Positions 8,225 to 16,397 of a stretch of DNA of 64,000 bases are shown here, piece by piece. Origin of the DNA: JACKAQ01 sp965227145 (GTDB lineage: Bacteria > Calditrichota > Calditrichia > RBG-13-44-9 > J075); NCBI GenBank assembly GCA_965227145.1, contig OZ245730.1:4092001-4156000 (forward strand), given 5' to 3'. The notes below the pieces were generated by a model. That model was not told the DNA's origin, did not search any database, and saw only the letters and a program-made list of their open reading frames with translations. The position numbers and the translations under genes are program-made. Numbering within the stretch: the stretch's first letter is position 1; each line of letters starts with the position of its first letter.

Positions 8225-9500
8225 CGCTAAAATCCATAATTTTGCCGTTTTTGATGACCGTTTTCACTGGGTTTCCGCCGATTTGGTAGGCAACATGCCG
8301 GAAATCCGCGTATTTCAAAATGAGCAAATCCGCCGCTTTTCCCACCTCGATCGAGCCGACGCGATCGCCCATTCCAACCGCAAACGCCGCGTTGATGGTT
8401 GCCGCGTTGAGCGCTTCCGCCGGCAGCAGTTTTTGGTATCGGCAAGCCAGCGCCATCACCAATGGCATCGACGGGCAAGGTGCTGAGCCGGGATTGATAT
8501 CCGTTGCCAGCGCGATTGCCGCACCGTCATCCGCGAAAGCGCGGGCATCGGCAAAGTGGCTGCTGCCAAAATTGAGATTGACCGCCGGGATAAACACCGC
8601 AATTGTTCCGGATGCCGCCAAAACGGTGCGTTCCTCCGGCGTGGTGACATCGAGGTGATCCGCCGAAGTTGCGCCCAGCTCCGCCGCCAGCGATGTGCCG
8701 CCGAGCGCGGTAAATTCGTCCGTGTGGATTTTCAGCGAACATCCGGCAGCTTTTCCGGCAGCCAACACCCGCCGCGACTGCGCCAGATTGAAGGCATTTT
8801 TTTCGCAAAACACATCGACGAATAGCGGGATTTGCTGTTTGGCAAAGCTCGAATTGCGATACCATTTTTCCACCTGCGGCAGCATTTCCGCAACAACCAA
8901 ATCAGTGAAATCATCGCTGCGACCGGAGAATTCCGGTGGAATCGCGTGCGCGCCCAGAAATGTCGGTACGAGCGTCATCGGATGGCTATCTTCAAGAATT
9001 TCAACAGCTTGCAGCATGTGTATTTCGCTGTCGGTGGACAATCCATAACCGCTTTTCACCTCTGCAGTTGTGGTGCCGAGTTGGAGCATTTCGGTTAATC
9101 GCGGACGGCTTTGCGCTGCCATTTCCGCCGGCGTTGCTGCGCGGGTCGCTGTCATCGTGGACAAAATACCGCCGCCAGCCGCTAAAATTTCCAAATAATC
9201 CGCGCCTTTAATGCGCAGCTCAAATTCGTTGATGCGCTCGCCGGCAAAAACGACGTGGGTGTGGGCATCCACAAATCCGGGGACGACCGCATTCCCGCCC
9301 GCATCGATTACGGTTTTGGCGTCATATTCGCGCCGGATTTCCGCGACATCGCCAATGGCGATAATTTTTCCGTTTTGAACTGCCACCGCCGCATTGTGGC
9401 GCAATCCGGCATCGTTCAACTGATCGCCGCGTTTGGGCGCAGTTGCCGCGCAAGTTGCCAATTGACCAATATTTGTGAGAATGAGATCTGCTGTTTTCAT
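8214..9500 (-). CDS. hutI: Imidazolonepropionase
   Basis: Opens the ring of 4-imidazolone-5-propionate to give N-formimino-L-glutamate, the substrate of the HutG encoded just downstream. The 428-residue protein belongs to the amidohydrolase superfamily: VDAHTHVVFAGER is the first metal-binding strand with its HxH, EVKSGYGL is the HutI-specific segment, LKIHTDEF and the TSADHLD stretch give the later histidines, and ATDINPGSAPC carries the catalytic aspartate. Length is normal for the family. It is the first gene of a two-gene minus-strand operon. The missing hutH and hutU presumably lie elsewhere in the genome. Confidence 0.93.
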   Translation of the reverse strand: MKTADLILTNIGQLATCAATAPKRGDQLNDAGLRHNAAVAVQNGKIIAIGDVAEIRREYDAKTVIDAGGNAVVPGFVDAHTHVVFAGERINEFELRIKGADYLEILAAGGGILSTMTATRAATPAEMAAQSRPRLTEMLQLGTTTAEVKSGYGLSTDSEIHMLQAVEILEDSHPMTLVPTFLGAHAIPPEFSGRSDDFTDLVVAEMLPQVEKWYRNSSFAKQQIPLFVDVFCEKNAFNLAQSRRVLAAGKAAGCSLKIHTDEFTALGGTSLAAELGATSADHLDVTTPEERTVLAASGTIAVFIPAVNLNFGSSHFADARAFADDGAAIALATDINPGSAPCPSMPLVMALACRYQKLLPAEALNAATINAAFAVGMGDRVGSIEVGKAADLLILKYADFRHVAYQIGGNPVKTVIKNGKIMDFSDEI

Positions 9501-9989
9501 CGAGCCGTCGCAAGTTTTATTGTTTTTGAATCAAATAAGTTATGGCTGAAATCGATGGATGTCGAGCGGAAAATGAATCGGCTGCCGGCGTAATATTTTG
9601 TTACCGGTGCAAATTTTGCCAAATGGTTTGGTTGTTCGGGCAAATTGCAACTGTTGAACTTGTAGTATTTTTTACAGTTTTTCCAACAAAACACACAATC
9701 CACCACTCGCTTTTTTACGCAATTTTCAAAATGCGCTATTTGTCGGGTTACGCCCTTTTGAGAAATGATTATCCGATCGTAAATTTCGTTTCTCTATGAG
9801 AATTGCGTTGCGGCTTCGCATTCAAAATAATCTGCATTTATGGATAAGCCAGCGCTGGCAGGCTCGGATCAGGAAATTGGTTTTAACAGGAAGAATTACA
9901 ATGATGCAAATGTTCAGGATGACAACTTTTCCACCTGCGATAACATCCGGGAAAAACAGCTCAGAACAACCCGAGGAGCAATGGCCGTG
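9501..9989. other. Intergenic region between divergent hutI and the M6 protease gene
   Basis: This 489-base stretch must hold the promoters of two divergent transcripts. I see no convincing -35/-10 pair, palindromic operator or small gene. The frame of the protease is open back to 9840, but that extension lacks a start context and a signal peptide would then be buried. Confidence 0.5.
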
Positions 9990-11519
9990 ATGAAACAATC
10001 GCTTCGCAACATGGCGCTGCGGGTGTTTCTGATGGTGGTTGTGATTGGTTTTCCGGTTTTTGCGCAATACAACCCGACCCCGAAATCCCCAAACCCGAAT
10101 CAGCCATCCCAACTGATGCCGCCGTCCGTGCCGCAAAAAGGCGGACAGATGTTTACGACCAGTGGCGCCGTTCGGGCGATTGCGGTTTTTGTCCAGTTTG
10201 CAGATGATTCGCTCTCGCCGGCAGCAGCCCATTGGCCGGTGGCAACCGGACCGGTTTTTTTACACGACGCGCTGGACAGCACCCTCACCCAGCAATCGGA
10301 AAACGGTAACCTCACCCACTATTTCCGGACGATGTCTTTCAACCAAATGCAGATTTTTGGCGATGGCTTTTGGGTGACAACCGGGCAATCGAAGCAATAC
10401 TATCTCGATAAAAAACAGACATTTAGCGAAATTAACCAAGAAGTGTTGAAAACGCTCGATTCGCAAATCGATTTTGCCAAATACGACAACTGGACATTTT
10501 CGAACAATCGCCACACAAATGAACCGGACGGCGTGGTTGATTTGATAATGATTGTTTATCGCGAATCATTTTACGGCACGTTCAATTTGCACAACGGCAT
10601 TTCCGTGCTGTTTTACGGTCGCGACGATGTGGCGGTGGACGATGGCAAACGGCGCATTCGTCGCGGATTTCCCGGCTCCGGTTTTACGCTGGATGGCGGC
10701 ATCAACGGTTTTCGGGCGGATCGCGCCGGGCATGAATTGGGGCACAAATTTATCGGATCGGGGCATCCGCGCTATCACAAAGATCCGCCGGGCGTCAAAA
10801 ATTACGCGTTTTGGGGCATTTTGCACAGCCGTTCCGGAATGGTGAACGCATACAACCGGGCGTGGCTCGGCTGGAGCGATCTGCCGGAAATCACCGCAAA
10901 CGAAGCGATTGTAACGCTGGCGGATTACCTCACCACCGGCGATGCGGTACGCATTCCCATTCCCGGAACGCGCGATGAATCGTTTATTCTGGAAAATCAC
11001 CAATGCCTGTCGCGCTTCGATGAGCCGAACAAATTTGGCGAAGCTAAAGGCCTGTATATTTATCACGTTAAGGGTAATGGTCCGCAGCCTGCGTACGATA
11101 TCGAATCTGCTGATGGGCGATTCGATTGGGATAATCCGTACTGGATCCAAAATCCGTGGGGATTGCGGGCAACAGATTCCATTCCGGTGTTTTCGCGGCT
11201 GGCGCCAAATCCCGCAGGACAGGATGCGCTGGATGCGCTGCAAACCACAAAAATGGATGAACGCACCCGTCGCCCGATTTTTTTCAAACATTTTGCAGAA
11301 GATTCTGCCGGAACGGCAATCACCACCCGGCGGGTGTACGGCAATCCGGCGGACGCCTTCCGGATGGAAGGCAACCGCATTTTTGCGCCAAACACCAATC
11401 CCAACAGCAATTTATGGGACGACCGCACGCCCAGCGGCATCACCGTCGAGCTGATCAGCGAAACAAAAATTAATAATGCAACGGTTTACACAGTCCGGAT
11501 TTCACGCAATACAGAGTAG
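9990..11519 (+). CDS. Secreted M6-family metalloprotease (immune inhibitor A-like)
   Basis: Zinc endopeptidase exported across the inner membrane, 509 residues. The start at ATG 9990 gives a classic signal peptide (MKQSLRNMALRVFLMVVVIGFPVFAQ) and has GAGGAG 11 bases upstream; GTG 9987 is also possible. The mature protein shows VRAIAVFVQFAD, a common opening strand of M6 catalytic domains, and the zinc motif HELGH (248-252) with a further histidine at 259. The DGVVDLIMIVY and SGMVNAYNRAWLGW segments around it also fit the M6 family. No C-terminal T9SS sorting domain is present, so the protein may stay periplasmic or leave by another route. It probably degrades protein for nutrition. Confidence 0.85.
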   Translation: MKQSLRNMALRVFLMVVVIGFPVFAQYNPTPKSPNPNQPSQLMPPSVPQKGGQMFTTSGAVRAIAVFVQFADDSLSPAAAHWPVATGPVFLHDALDSTLTQQSENGNLTHYFRTMSFNQMQIFGDGFWVTTGQSKQYYLDKKQTFSEINQEVLKTLDSQIDFAKYDNWTFSNNRHTNEPDGVVDLIMIVYRESFYGTFNLHNGISVLFYGRDDVAVDDGKRRIRRGFPGSGFTLDGGINGFRADRAGHELGHKFIGSGHPRYHKDPPGVKNYAFWGILHSRSGMVNAYNRAWLGWSDLPEITANEAIVTLADYLTTGDAVRIPIPGTRDESFILENHQCLSRFDEPNKFGEAKGLYIYHVKGNGPQPAYDIESADGRFDWDNPYWIQNPWGLRATDSIPVFSRLAPNPAGQDALDALQTTKMDERTRRPIFFKHFAEDSAGTAITTRRVYGNPADAFRMEGNRIFAPNTNPNSNLWDDRTPSGITVELISETKINNATVYTVRISRNTE

Positions 11520-11737
11520 CAAAAAGGAAAATGATATGCGAGCCAAACGCTTTTCACCGCATTTTAGGAATGATACAACGGATTCGGATTTCGCACCATT
11601 TACATCTGTTTTAACTATCGTTAGGAAATGGGTGGCGAATTTTGTGATTTTTCCCCGGAGCGTGGCTTTTCGCAAAGCTATATTTGGGTCGTGCCGGGCT
11701 CTCTCCTCGGATCAATCCGAATATGCCCGACGGCATA

Positions 11738-11780
11738 ACACTTTGTTCATAAATAGTTTATCGCTCAAAAAACAAAGTGT
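11738..11780 (+). other. Inverted repeat in the leader of the OmpA gene
   Basis: Perfect 10-bp inverted repeat ACACTTTGTT (11738-11747) and AACAAAGTGT (11771-11780) around a 23-base loop, 38 bases before the OmpA start codon. There is no T-run, so it is more likely an mRNA leader structure or an operator than a terminator. The rest of the 298-base gap (11520-11817) shows nothing else. Confidence 0.4.
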
Positions 11781-11817
11781 GGCAAAAGGATTTGTCAACC
11801 GATTCACAAGGATGTTT

Positions 11818-13197
11818 ATGAAATCCCGATTATATATTTTCGCGATGCTGGTATTATTTCCGGCAATTCTCTCCGCACAATTTTCCACCGGCGACAAAGT
11901 CGGATTCAGTTGGAAAGGCGGTTTTGCCTCAAATTATGTGGACATCGAAGATCGTAATTTGGGCACAAACTGGGCTTTTTCCGCGGATTACTGGATGGTC
12001 GATCTCTACTCCATCGGTTTGGAATTGGGAACAGCGACCATCAAAGGCAATGGAAAAGCCATCGGTTTCAGCTCCAATATTTGGTATGTGATGGCAAATA
12101 TCAAATTCAAGCTCATTCGCGATGGCATTATTCAACCTTATCTGATTGCCGGATTGGAGCAGGAGCGCCTTTCGCCGAAAGATTCGGAAGGGCGGGATAT
12201 CGTCACCAATCGCGCGATCACTTACGACCAGTATAAAATCGGGATTCCGTTTGGCGTCGGGTCATCCTATTTCATAAAACGGGATTTATCCGCCGATTTT
12301 CAAACGATTTACCGGTTTTCCGCCATCAACTATGCCGAAAGCATCGGCCAGCCTGGCGATGGCGATGATGATTACCTCACCTCCAATCTCGGTCTCACAT
12401 TTTATTTTGGCGGCGAAGAGCGCGACCGCGATGGCGACGGCATCCCGGATGTGATCGATATTTGCCCGGACGAGCCCGAAGATCGCGACGGTTTCGACGA
12501 TGACGACGGCTGCCCCGATTACGATAACGACGAAGACGGCATCCGCGATTTAATGGACAGATGCCCGAACACTCCGGAAGATTTTGACGGCTTTGAAGAT
12601 GAAGACGGCTGCCCGGAACCAGACAACGACGGCGACGGCATTCTGGATCGCCGCGATAAATGTCCCGGCAGCGATGCAACCGTTCGCAATAATATTGATA
12701 CCCGGGAAGATTACGACAATTTTGAAGACAGCGACGGCTGCCCCGATTTTGACAACGATGGCGACGGCATCCCGGACAGCACTGACGCCTGCCCCAACGA
12801 ACCGGAAAATTTCAACGGCTATCAGGATGAGGACGGTTGCCCGGATTCCAAATTTGAACGGCGCATGGTGTTAAATAATATCTATTTCCGCTTTAACAGC
12901 GCAGAGCTGGACCCGAATTCGGAATCGATGCTGGATTACATCGCCGATGCATTGATTGAAGAAGATTCCGTGCGGATCGAAATTCGCGGCTATACCGACG
13001 ACATCGGCTCGGATGTTTACAACCAGCGCCTCTCCCAACGCCGTGCCGAAAGCGTCCGGAATTATCTGATCAGCAAAGGCATTTCGGAGTTCCGCGTGGT
13101 TGCACTTGGCAAAGGCGAAACCGACCCGATTGCCAGCAACTCAACCGAAACCGGGCGCTCCCGCAACCGCAGAATTGAGATCGATCGCATCGAATAA
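11818..13197 (+). CDS. OmpA-family outer membrane protein with thrombospondin type 3 repeats
   Basis: 459 residues in three parts. A signal peptide (MKSRLYIFAMLVLFPAILSAQ) is followed by an eight-strand-type beta-barrel of about 175 residues. Residues about 202-345 form calcium-binding thrombospondin type 3 repeats with repeated DxDGDGIPD and CP(N/D) units. The C-terminal OmpA domain (about 350-459) binds peptidoglycan; RFNSAELDP and RGYTDDIGSDVYNQRLSQRRAESV are the diagnostic stretches, with the conserved aspartate and arginine. ATG 11818 is preferred over ATG 11812 because the CAAGGA ribosome binding site ends at 11811. It anchors the outer membrane to the wall; such proteins are often abundant. 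A strong terminator follows. Confidence 0.92.
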   Translation: MKSRLYIFAMLVLFPAILSAQFSTGDKVGFSWKGGFASNYVDIEDRNLGTNWAFSADYWMVDLYSIGLELGTATIKGNGKAIGFSSNIWYVMANIKFKLIRDGIIQPYLIAGLEQERLSPKDSEGRDIVTNRAITYDQYKIGIPFGVGSSYFIKRDLSADFQTIYRFSAINYAESIGQPGDGDDDYLTSNLGLTFYFGGEERDRDGDGIPDVIDICPDEPEDRDGFDDDDGCPDYDNDEDGIRDLMDRCPNTPEDFDGFEDEDGCPEPDNDGDGILDRRDKCPGSDATVRNNIDTREDYDNFEDSDGCPDFDNDGDGIPDSTDACPNEPENFNGYQDEDGCPDSKFERRMVLNNIYFRFNSAELDPNSESMLDYIADALIEEDSVRIEIRGYTDDIGSDVYNQRLSQRRAESVRNYLISKGISEFRVVALGKGETDPIASNSTETGRSRNRRIEIDRIE

Positions 13198-13231
13198 ACA
13201 CTTATTTTTTATACACTTATTGGTGCAATAA

Positions 13232-13270
13232 AAAACGCCCGGAGACAACACCGCAGTCTCCGGGCGTTTT
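13232..13270 (+). terminator. Rho-independent terminator after the OmpA gene
   Basis: A perfect 15-bp stem, AAAACGCCCGGAGAC (13232-13246) with its complement at 13256-13270, a 9-base loop, and T-rich sequence after the stem. It lies 34 bases after the stop codon. The stem sequence is A-rich on its left side, so it may also terminate in the opposite direction. Confidence 0.93.
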
Positions 13271-13474
13271 GTTTTTGGGTGATTGCGAACCCGTTTCCTG
13301 CTGCCAATCCCAATAGTAGCGCCGTTTATTCGACGGAACCCGTTTGTAATACAGCTATAAATGGATTTAAAACATGTTAGTTTTGTGGCTACAAAAAGAA
13401 ATCGCAATCTGCCCTTTGCGGTGCAGTTGGGAAATGGCAACGACGGGAAGGATAAAGGGTAAATTTGAAGAGGG

Positions 13475-13556
13475 TTTCTTTAACGTTCGAGCCCTGAGCG
13501 GAGCCGAAGGGCGGGTTCCTTTAACGTTCGAGCCCTGAGCGGAGCCGAAGGGCGGG
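13475..13556. repeat. Two tandem copies of a 41-bp repeat with a CCCTGAGCGGAGCCGAAGGG core
   Basis: The unit CTTTAACGTTCGAGCCCTG...AGCGGAGCCGAAGGGCGG occurs twice in direct tandem with a 41-base period and one differing base near the unit boundary. The core CCCTGAGCGGAGCCGAAGGG is an imperfect palindrome. I recall this core as a frequent dispersed palindrome in other bacterial genomes. The surrounding 440-base gap (13271-13709) contains no supported gene. Confidence 0.8.
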
Positions 13557-13709
13557 TTTCTGGATTTATCCATTATCCTTTTTAGTTACCATGTCCGATA
13601 TCGACCAAATCGAACCCATTTGCAGAAATGCAGTGGAGGGTTTATATTATCGAGCTTCGTTATTCGATTCGTAATATTTCCCTATCAACTGCAAAAAAAT
13701 GAGTGACCC

Positions 13710-14315
13710 GTGAAAAAAATACTGATACTATTTGCTCACCCCGCGTTTCAGAAATCCCGAATCAATATCCGGCTGACGGACGGCATTTCTGAAATTGAGG
13801 GTATCACATTTCGCGATCTCTATCAGGTTTACCCTGATTTTGATATCGATGTGCCCGCCGAACAGGCGTTGCTGGAATCGCACGATGTGCTGATTTTTCA
13901 ACATCCGCTATTTTGGTATAGCACGCCCGCCATCCTCAAAGAATGGCAGGATTTGGTGCTGGAACACGATTGGGCATACGGCAGCAAAGGCAACGTGCTC
14001 AAAGGAAAATGGTTTTTTAGCGCCATTACCACCGGCGGCAGGCAGCAGGCATATTGCCGGGAGGGATTAAACCATTACACCATTAACGAGCTGCTGGCAC
14101 CGATTGAACGAACCGTCAAGTTGTGTAAAATGAATTACTTACCGCCGTTTGTCGTTCATGGAACGCATTCCATTTTACCGGAGCAAATTGAGGCGCAGCG
14201 GCAAAACTATCACCAATTATTGCGCATGATTCGTGATGACAAACTGGATCTGGCGACAGCCGGAACCACGCAATATCTCAACAGCTATATCGAAAAAGCA
14301 GCCGCAAAGCCGTAA
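13710..14315 (+). CDS. NAD(P)H oxidoreductase, KefF/KefG-like ancillary flavoprotein
   Basis: Cytoplasmic flavodoxin-fold quinone reductase of 201 residues. The N-terminal ILILFAHPAFQKSRINIRL is the FMN phosphate-binding strand and loop, and QHPLFWYSTPAILKEWQDLVLEHDWAYG is the hallmark active-site segment of the KefF/KefG/MdaB group. Such proteins bind to and activate glutathione-gated potassium efflux systems. The next gene, 48 bases downstream, is a KefC-like antiporter, which strongly supports this role here. The start is GTG at 13710 with a weak GAG-type ribosome binding site. A stand-alone quinone reductase function is possible as well. Confidence 0.87.
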   Translation: MKKILILFAHPAFQKSRINIRLTDGISEIEGITFRDLYQVYPDFDIDVPAEQALLESHDVLIFQHPLFWYSTPAILKEWQDLVLEHDWAYGSKGNVLKGKWFFSAITTGGRQQAYCREGLNHYTINELLAPIERTVKLCKMNYLPPFVVHGTHSILPEQIEAQRQNYHQLLRMIRDDKLDLATAGTTQYLNSYIEKAAAKP

Positions 14316-14363
14316 CCCGTTAATCATCCGCAATTATCCAAATTCAAAAAAAAGAGCAAAAAT

Positions 14364-16274
14364 ATGGCAGAAGGTGGATTTTTTTATCAGGCATTTGTGT
14401 ATCTCTCGGCAGCCGTCATTGCGGTGCCGGTTGCCAAACGACTGGGTTTGGGCTCGGTTTTGGGCTACCTGATTGCCGGGGTTATCATCGGTCCTTTTGT
14501 GATGGGATTGATTGGCGAGGAAGGTCAGGACGTGATGCATTTCGCTGAATTTGGCGTGGTGATGATGCTCTTCCTCATCGGACTGGAACTGCAACCCGCA
14601 TTATTGTGGAGCTTGCGCGTCCCGATTCTCGGGTTGGGCGGATTTCAGGTTCTGCTCACAACGCTGGCAGCGATGGGCATTTCCATCGCTTTTGGGCTAA
14701 GCTGGCAGATGGCGCTGGCAATGGGATTAACGCTGGCAATGTCTTCCACGGCAATTGTGCTGCAAACCCTCAACGAAAAAGGATTGATGAAAACCAGCGG
14801 CGGGCAGAATGCCTTTTCCGTACTGCTATTTCAGGATATCGCGGTGATTCCCATTTTGGCACTATTGCCGCTATTGGCGATGCAATCCGCAGCCGGCGGC
14901 GCTGCCGCAAATGATGCGCATCATGCCGAAACATGGGTGGACGGACTGCCAATCTGGGGGCAAACGCTGGCCGTTTTGGGCGTTGTCGCGCTGATTATTC
15001 TCGCCGGAAAATTTTTAATTTCGCCGGCGTTCCGACAAATTGCCAACACCCGGTTGCGGGAATTGTTCACCGCTGCGGCGTTGTTGCTGGTCATCGGCAT
15101 TGCCATGTTGATGACAAAAGTGGGATTGAGCGCAGCGCTCGGCACGTTTTTGGCCGGCGTTGTGCTGGCGCAAAGCGAATACCGTCACGAATTGGAAACC
15201 GATATCGAGCCATTCAAAGGGCTGCTGCTGGGACTGTTTTTTATCGCCGTCGGCGCATCCATCGATTTTAATTTGATCGCAGATAACCCATTGATGATAT
15301 TGGGCTTAGTCGCCGGTTTGATCGCGCTGAAATTTGCTGTTTTATTTGTCATCGGCAAATTTTTCAAAATGGGATTGGACAACAACCTGCTGTTCGCATT
15401 TGCACTGGCGCAGGGCGGCGAATTCGCTTTCGTGCTATTTTCTTTCGCGCTGCAGCACAATGTGATGACCCCGGATGTCGCCAATCCGATGATTGCGGTG
15501 GTCGCACTCTCGATGGCGCTGACGCCGTTGCTGATGGCGCTCAACGAAAAATTACTCATGCCGCGATTCGGCACAAAAGAATCGGGCGAAAAAAGTGCCG
15601 ATGCCATCGACGAAAAAAACAAAGTGATCATCGCCGGATTTGGCAGGGTTGGCAGCACCATCGGGCGGCTGCTGCAGGCCAACGGCGTGCAGGCAACTTT
15701 TCTCGATATCGATCCGGATAATGTGGATTTGCTCCGCAAAATGGGGCTGAAAGTATTTTACGGCGATGCCTCGCGGCAAGATTTGTTGCACGCCGCCGGC
15801 GCACACGATGCCGAACTGCTGATCATCGCGGTGGATAATCCCGAAAAATCGCTCGATATTGTGCACACCGCCCAAAAACATTTCCCGCACCTTACCATAA
15901 TGGCGCGCAGCCGCGGCTGGAACGATGCGTATCAACTCATCGATGCGGGCATCAGCGATGTATATCGCGAAACGCTCGATTCCGCGCTGCGAATGGGCGC
16001 AGATGCGTTGGCAAAACTCGATTTTCGCAAATACCAAACCCAACGCAGCGTCAAAACATTTCGCAAACACGACGAAAAATATCTGCACGAACTGGCGACT
16101 ATGCATCACGACCGGAAAGCGTTGATTCGCGGCGCCCGCCAGCGGATTCAGGATTTGGAACGCCTGATTTTAGATGAGCTGGATAACGTCGGTAAAAACA
16201 AAGATTTAGGCTGGGATCCGACAACGCTGATCGAAGAATTTGGCAATCGACCGCCGGAACCGGAAAAAGATTGA
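14364..16274 (+). CDS. Glutathione-regulated-type potassium/proton antiporter, KefB/KefC-like
   Basis: Inner-membrane antiporter of the CPA2 family, 636 residues. About 12 hydrophobic helices occupy residues 5-400; LFQDIAVIPILALLPL carries the conserved aspartate of the ion path, and LAQGGEFAFVLFSFA is the typical Kef motif. A cytosolic RCK/TrkA-N domain begins near residue 415 with VIIAGFGRVGSTIG, the nucleotide-binding Rossmann loop, and acidic FLDIDPD at the end of strand two. Its partner flavoprotein is encoded immediately upstream. Kef systems let potassium out and protons in during electrophile stress. Whether this one is gated by glutathione cannot be seen from sequence. Confidence 0.88.
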   Translation: MAEGGFFYQAFVYLSAAVIAVPVAKRLGLGSVLGYLIAGVIIGPFVMGLIGEEGQDVMHFAEFGVVMMLFLIGLELQPALLWSLRVPILGLGGFQVLLTTLAAMGISIAFGLSWQMALAMGLTLAMSSTAIVLQTLNEKGLMKTSGGQNAFSVLLFQDIAVIPILALLPLLAMQSAAGGAAANDAHHAETWVDGLPIWGQTLAVLGVVALIILAGKFLISPAFRQIANTRLRELFTAAALLLVIGIAMLMTKVGLSAALGTFLAGVVLAQSEYRHELETDIEPFKGLLLGLFFIAVGASIDFNLIADNPLMILGLVAGLIALKFAVLFVIGKFFKMGLDNNLLFAFALAQGGEFAFVLFSFALQHNVMTPDVANPMIAVVALSMALTPLLMALNEKLLMPRFGTKESGEKSADAIDEKNKVIIAGFGRVGSTIGRLLQANGVQATFLDIDPDNVDLLRKMGLKVFYGDASRQDLLHAAGAHDAELLIIAVDNPEKSLDIVHTAQKHFPHLTIMARSRGWNDAYQLIDAGISDVYRETLDSALRMGADALAKLDFRKYQTQRSVKTFRKHDEKYLHELATMHHDRKALIRGARQRIQDLERLILDELDNVGKNKDLGWDPTTLIEEFGNRPPEPEKD

Positions 16275-16397
16275 GTTTTTCAATCCGATGCAGTCGATTT
16301 GCGAAGGAAGTTTTCCGCTGCATTGCGAATTCCCGCCAATTTCCGTAAGTTGGTTTCAGATAACAATGAAATCAACAATGGTTACAGGAGAACACTT

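Noticed and set aside
9840..9989. A 50-residue N-terminal extension of the M6 protease
   Set aside because: It has no start context and precedes a perfect signal peptide with its own ribosome binding site.
11476..11817. A 114-residue extension of the OmpA protein overlapping the protease gene end
   Set aside because: The signal peptide at 11818 with CAAGGA upstream is the real start.
13361..13462. A 33-codon reading frame in the gap after the OmpA terminator
   Set aside because: No ribosome binding site, no recognisable product, and it runs up to a repeat array.
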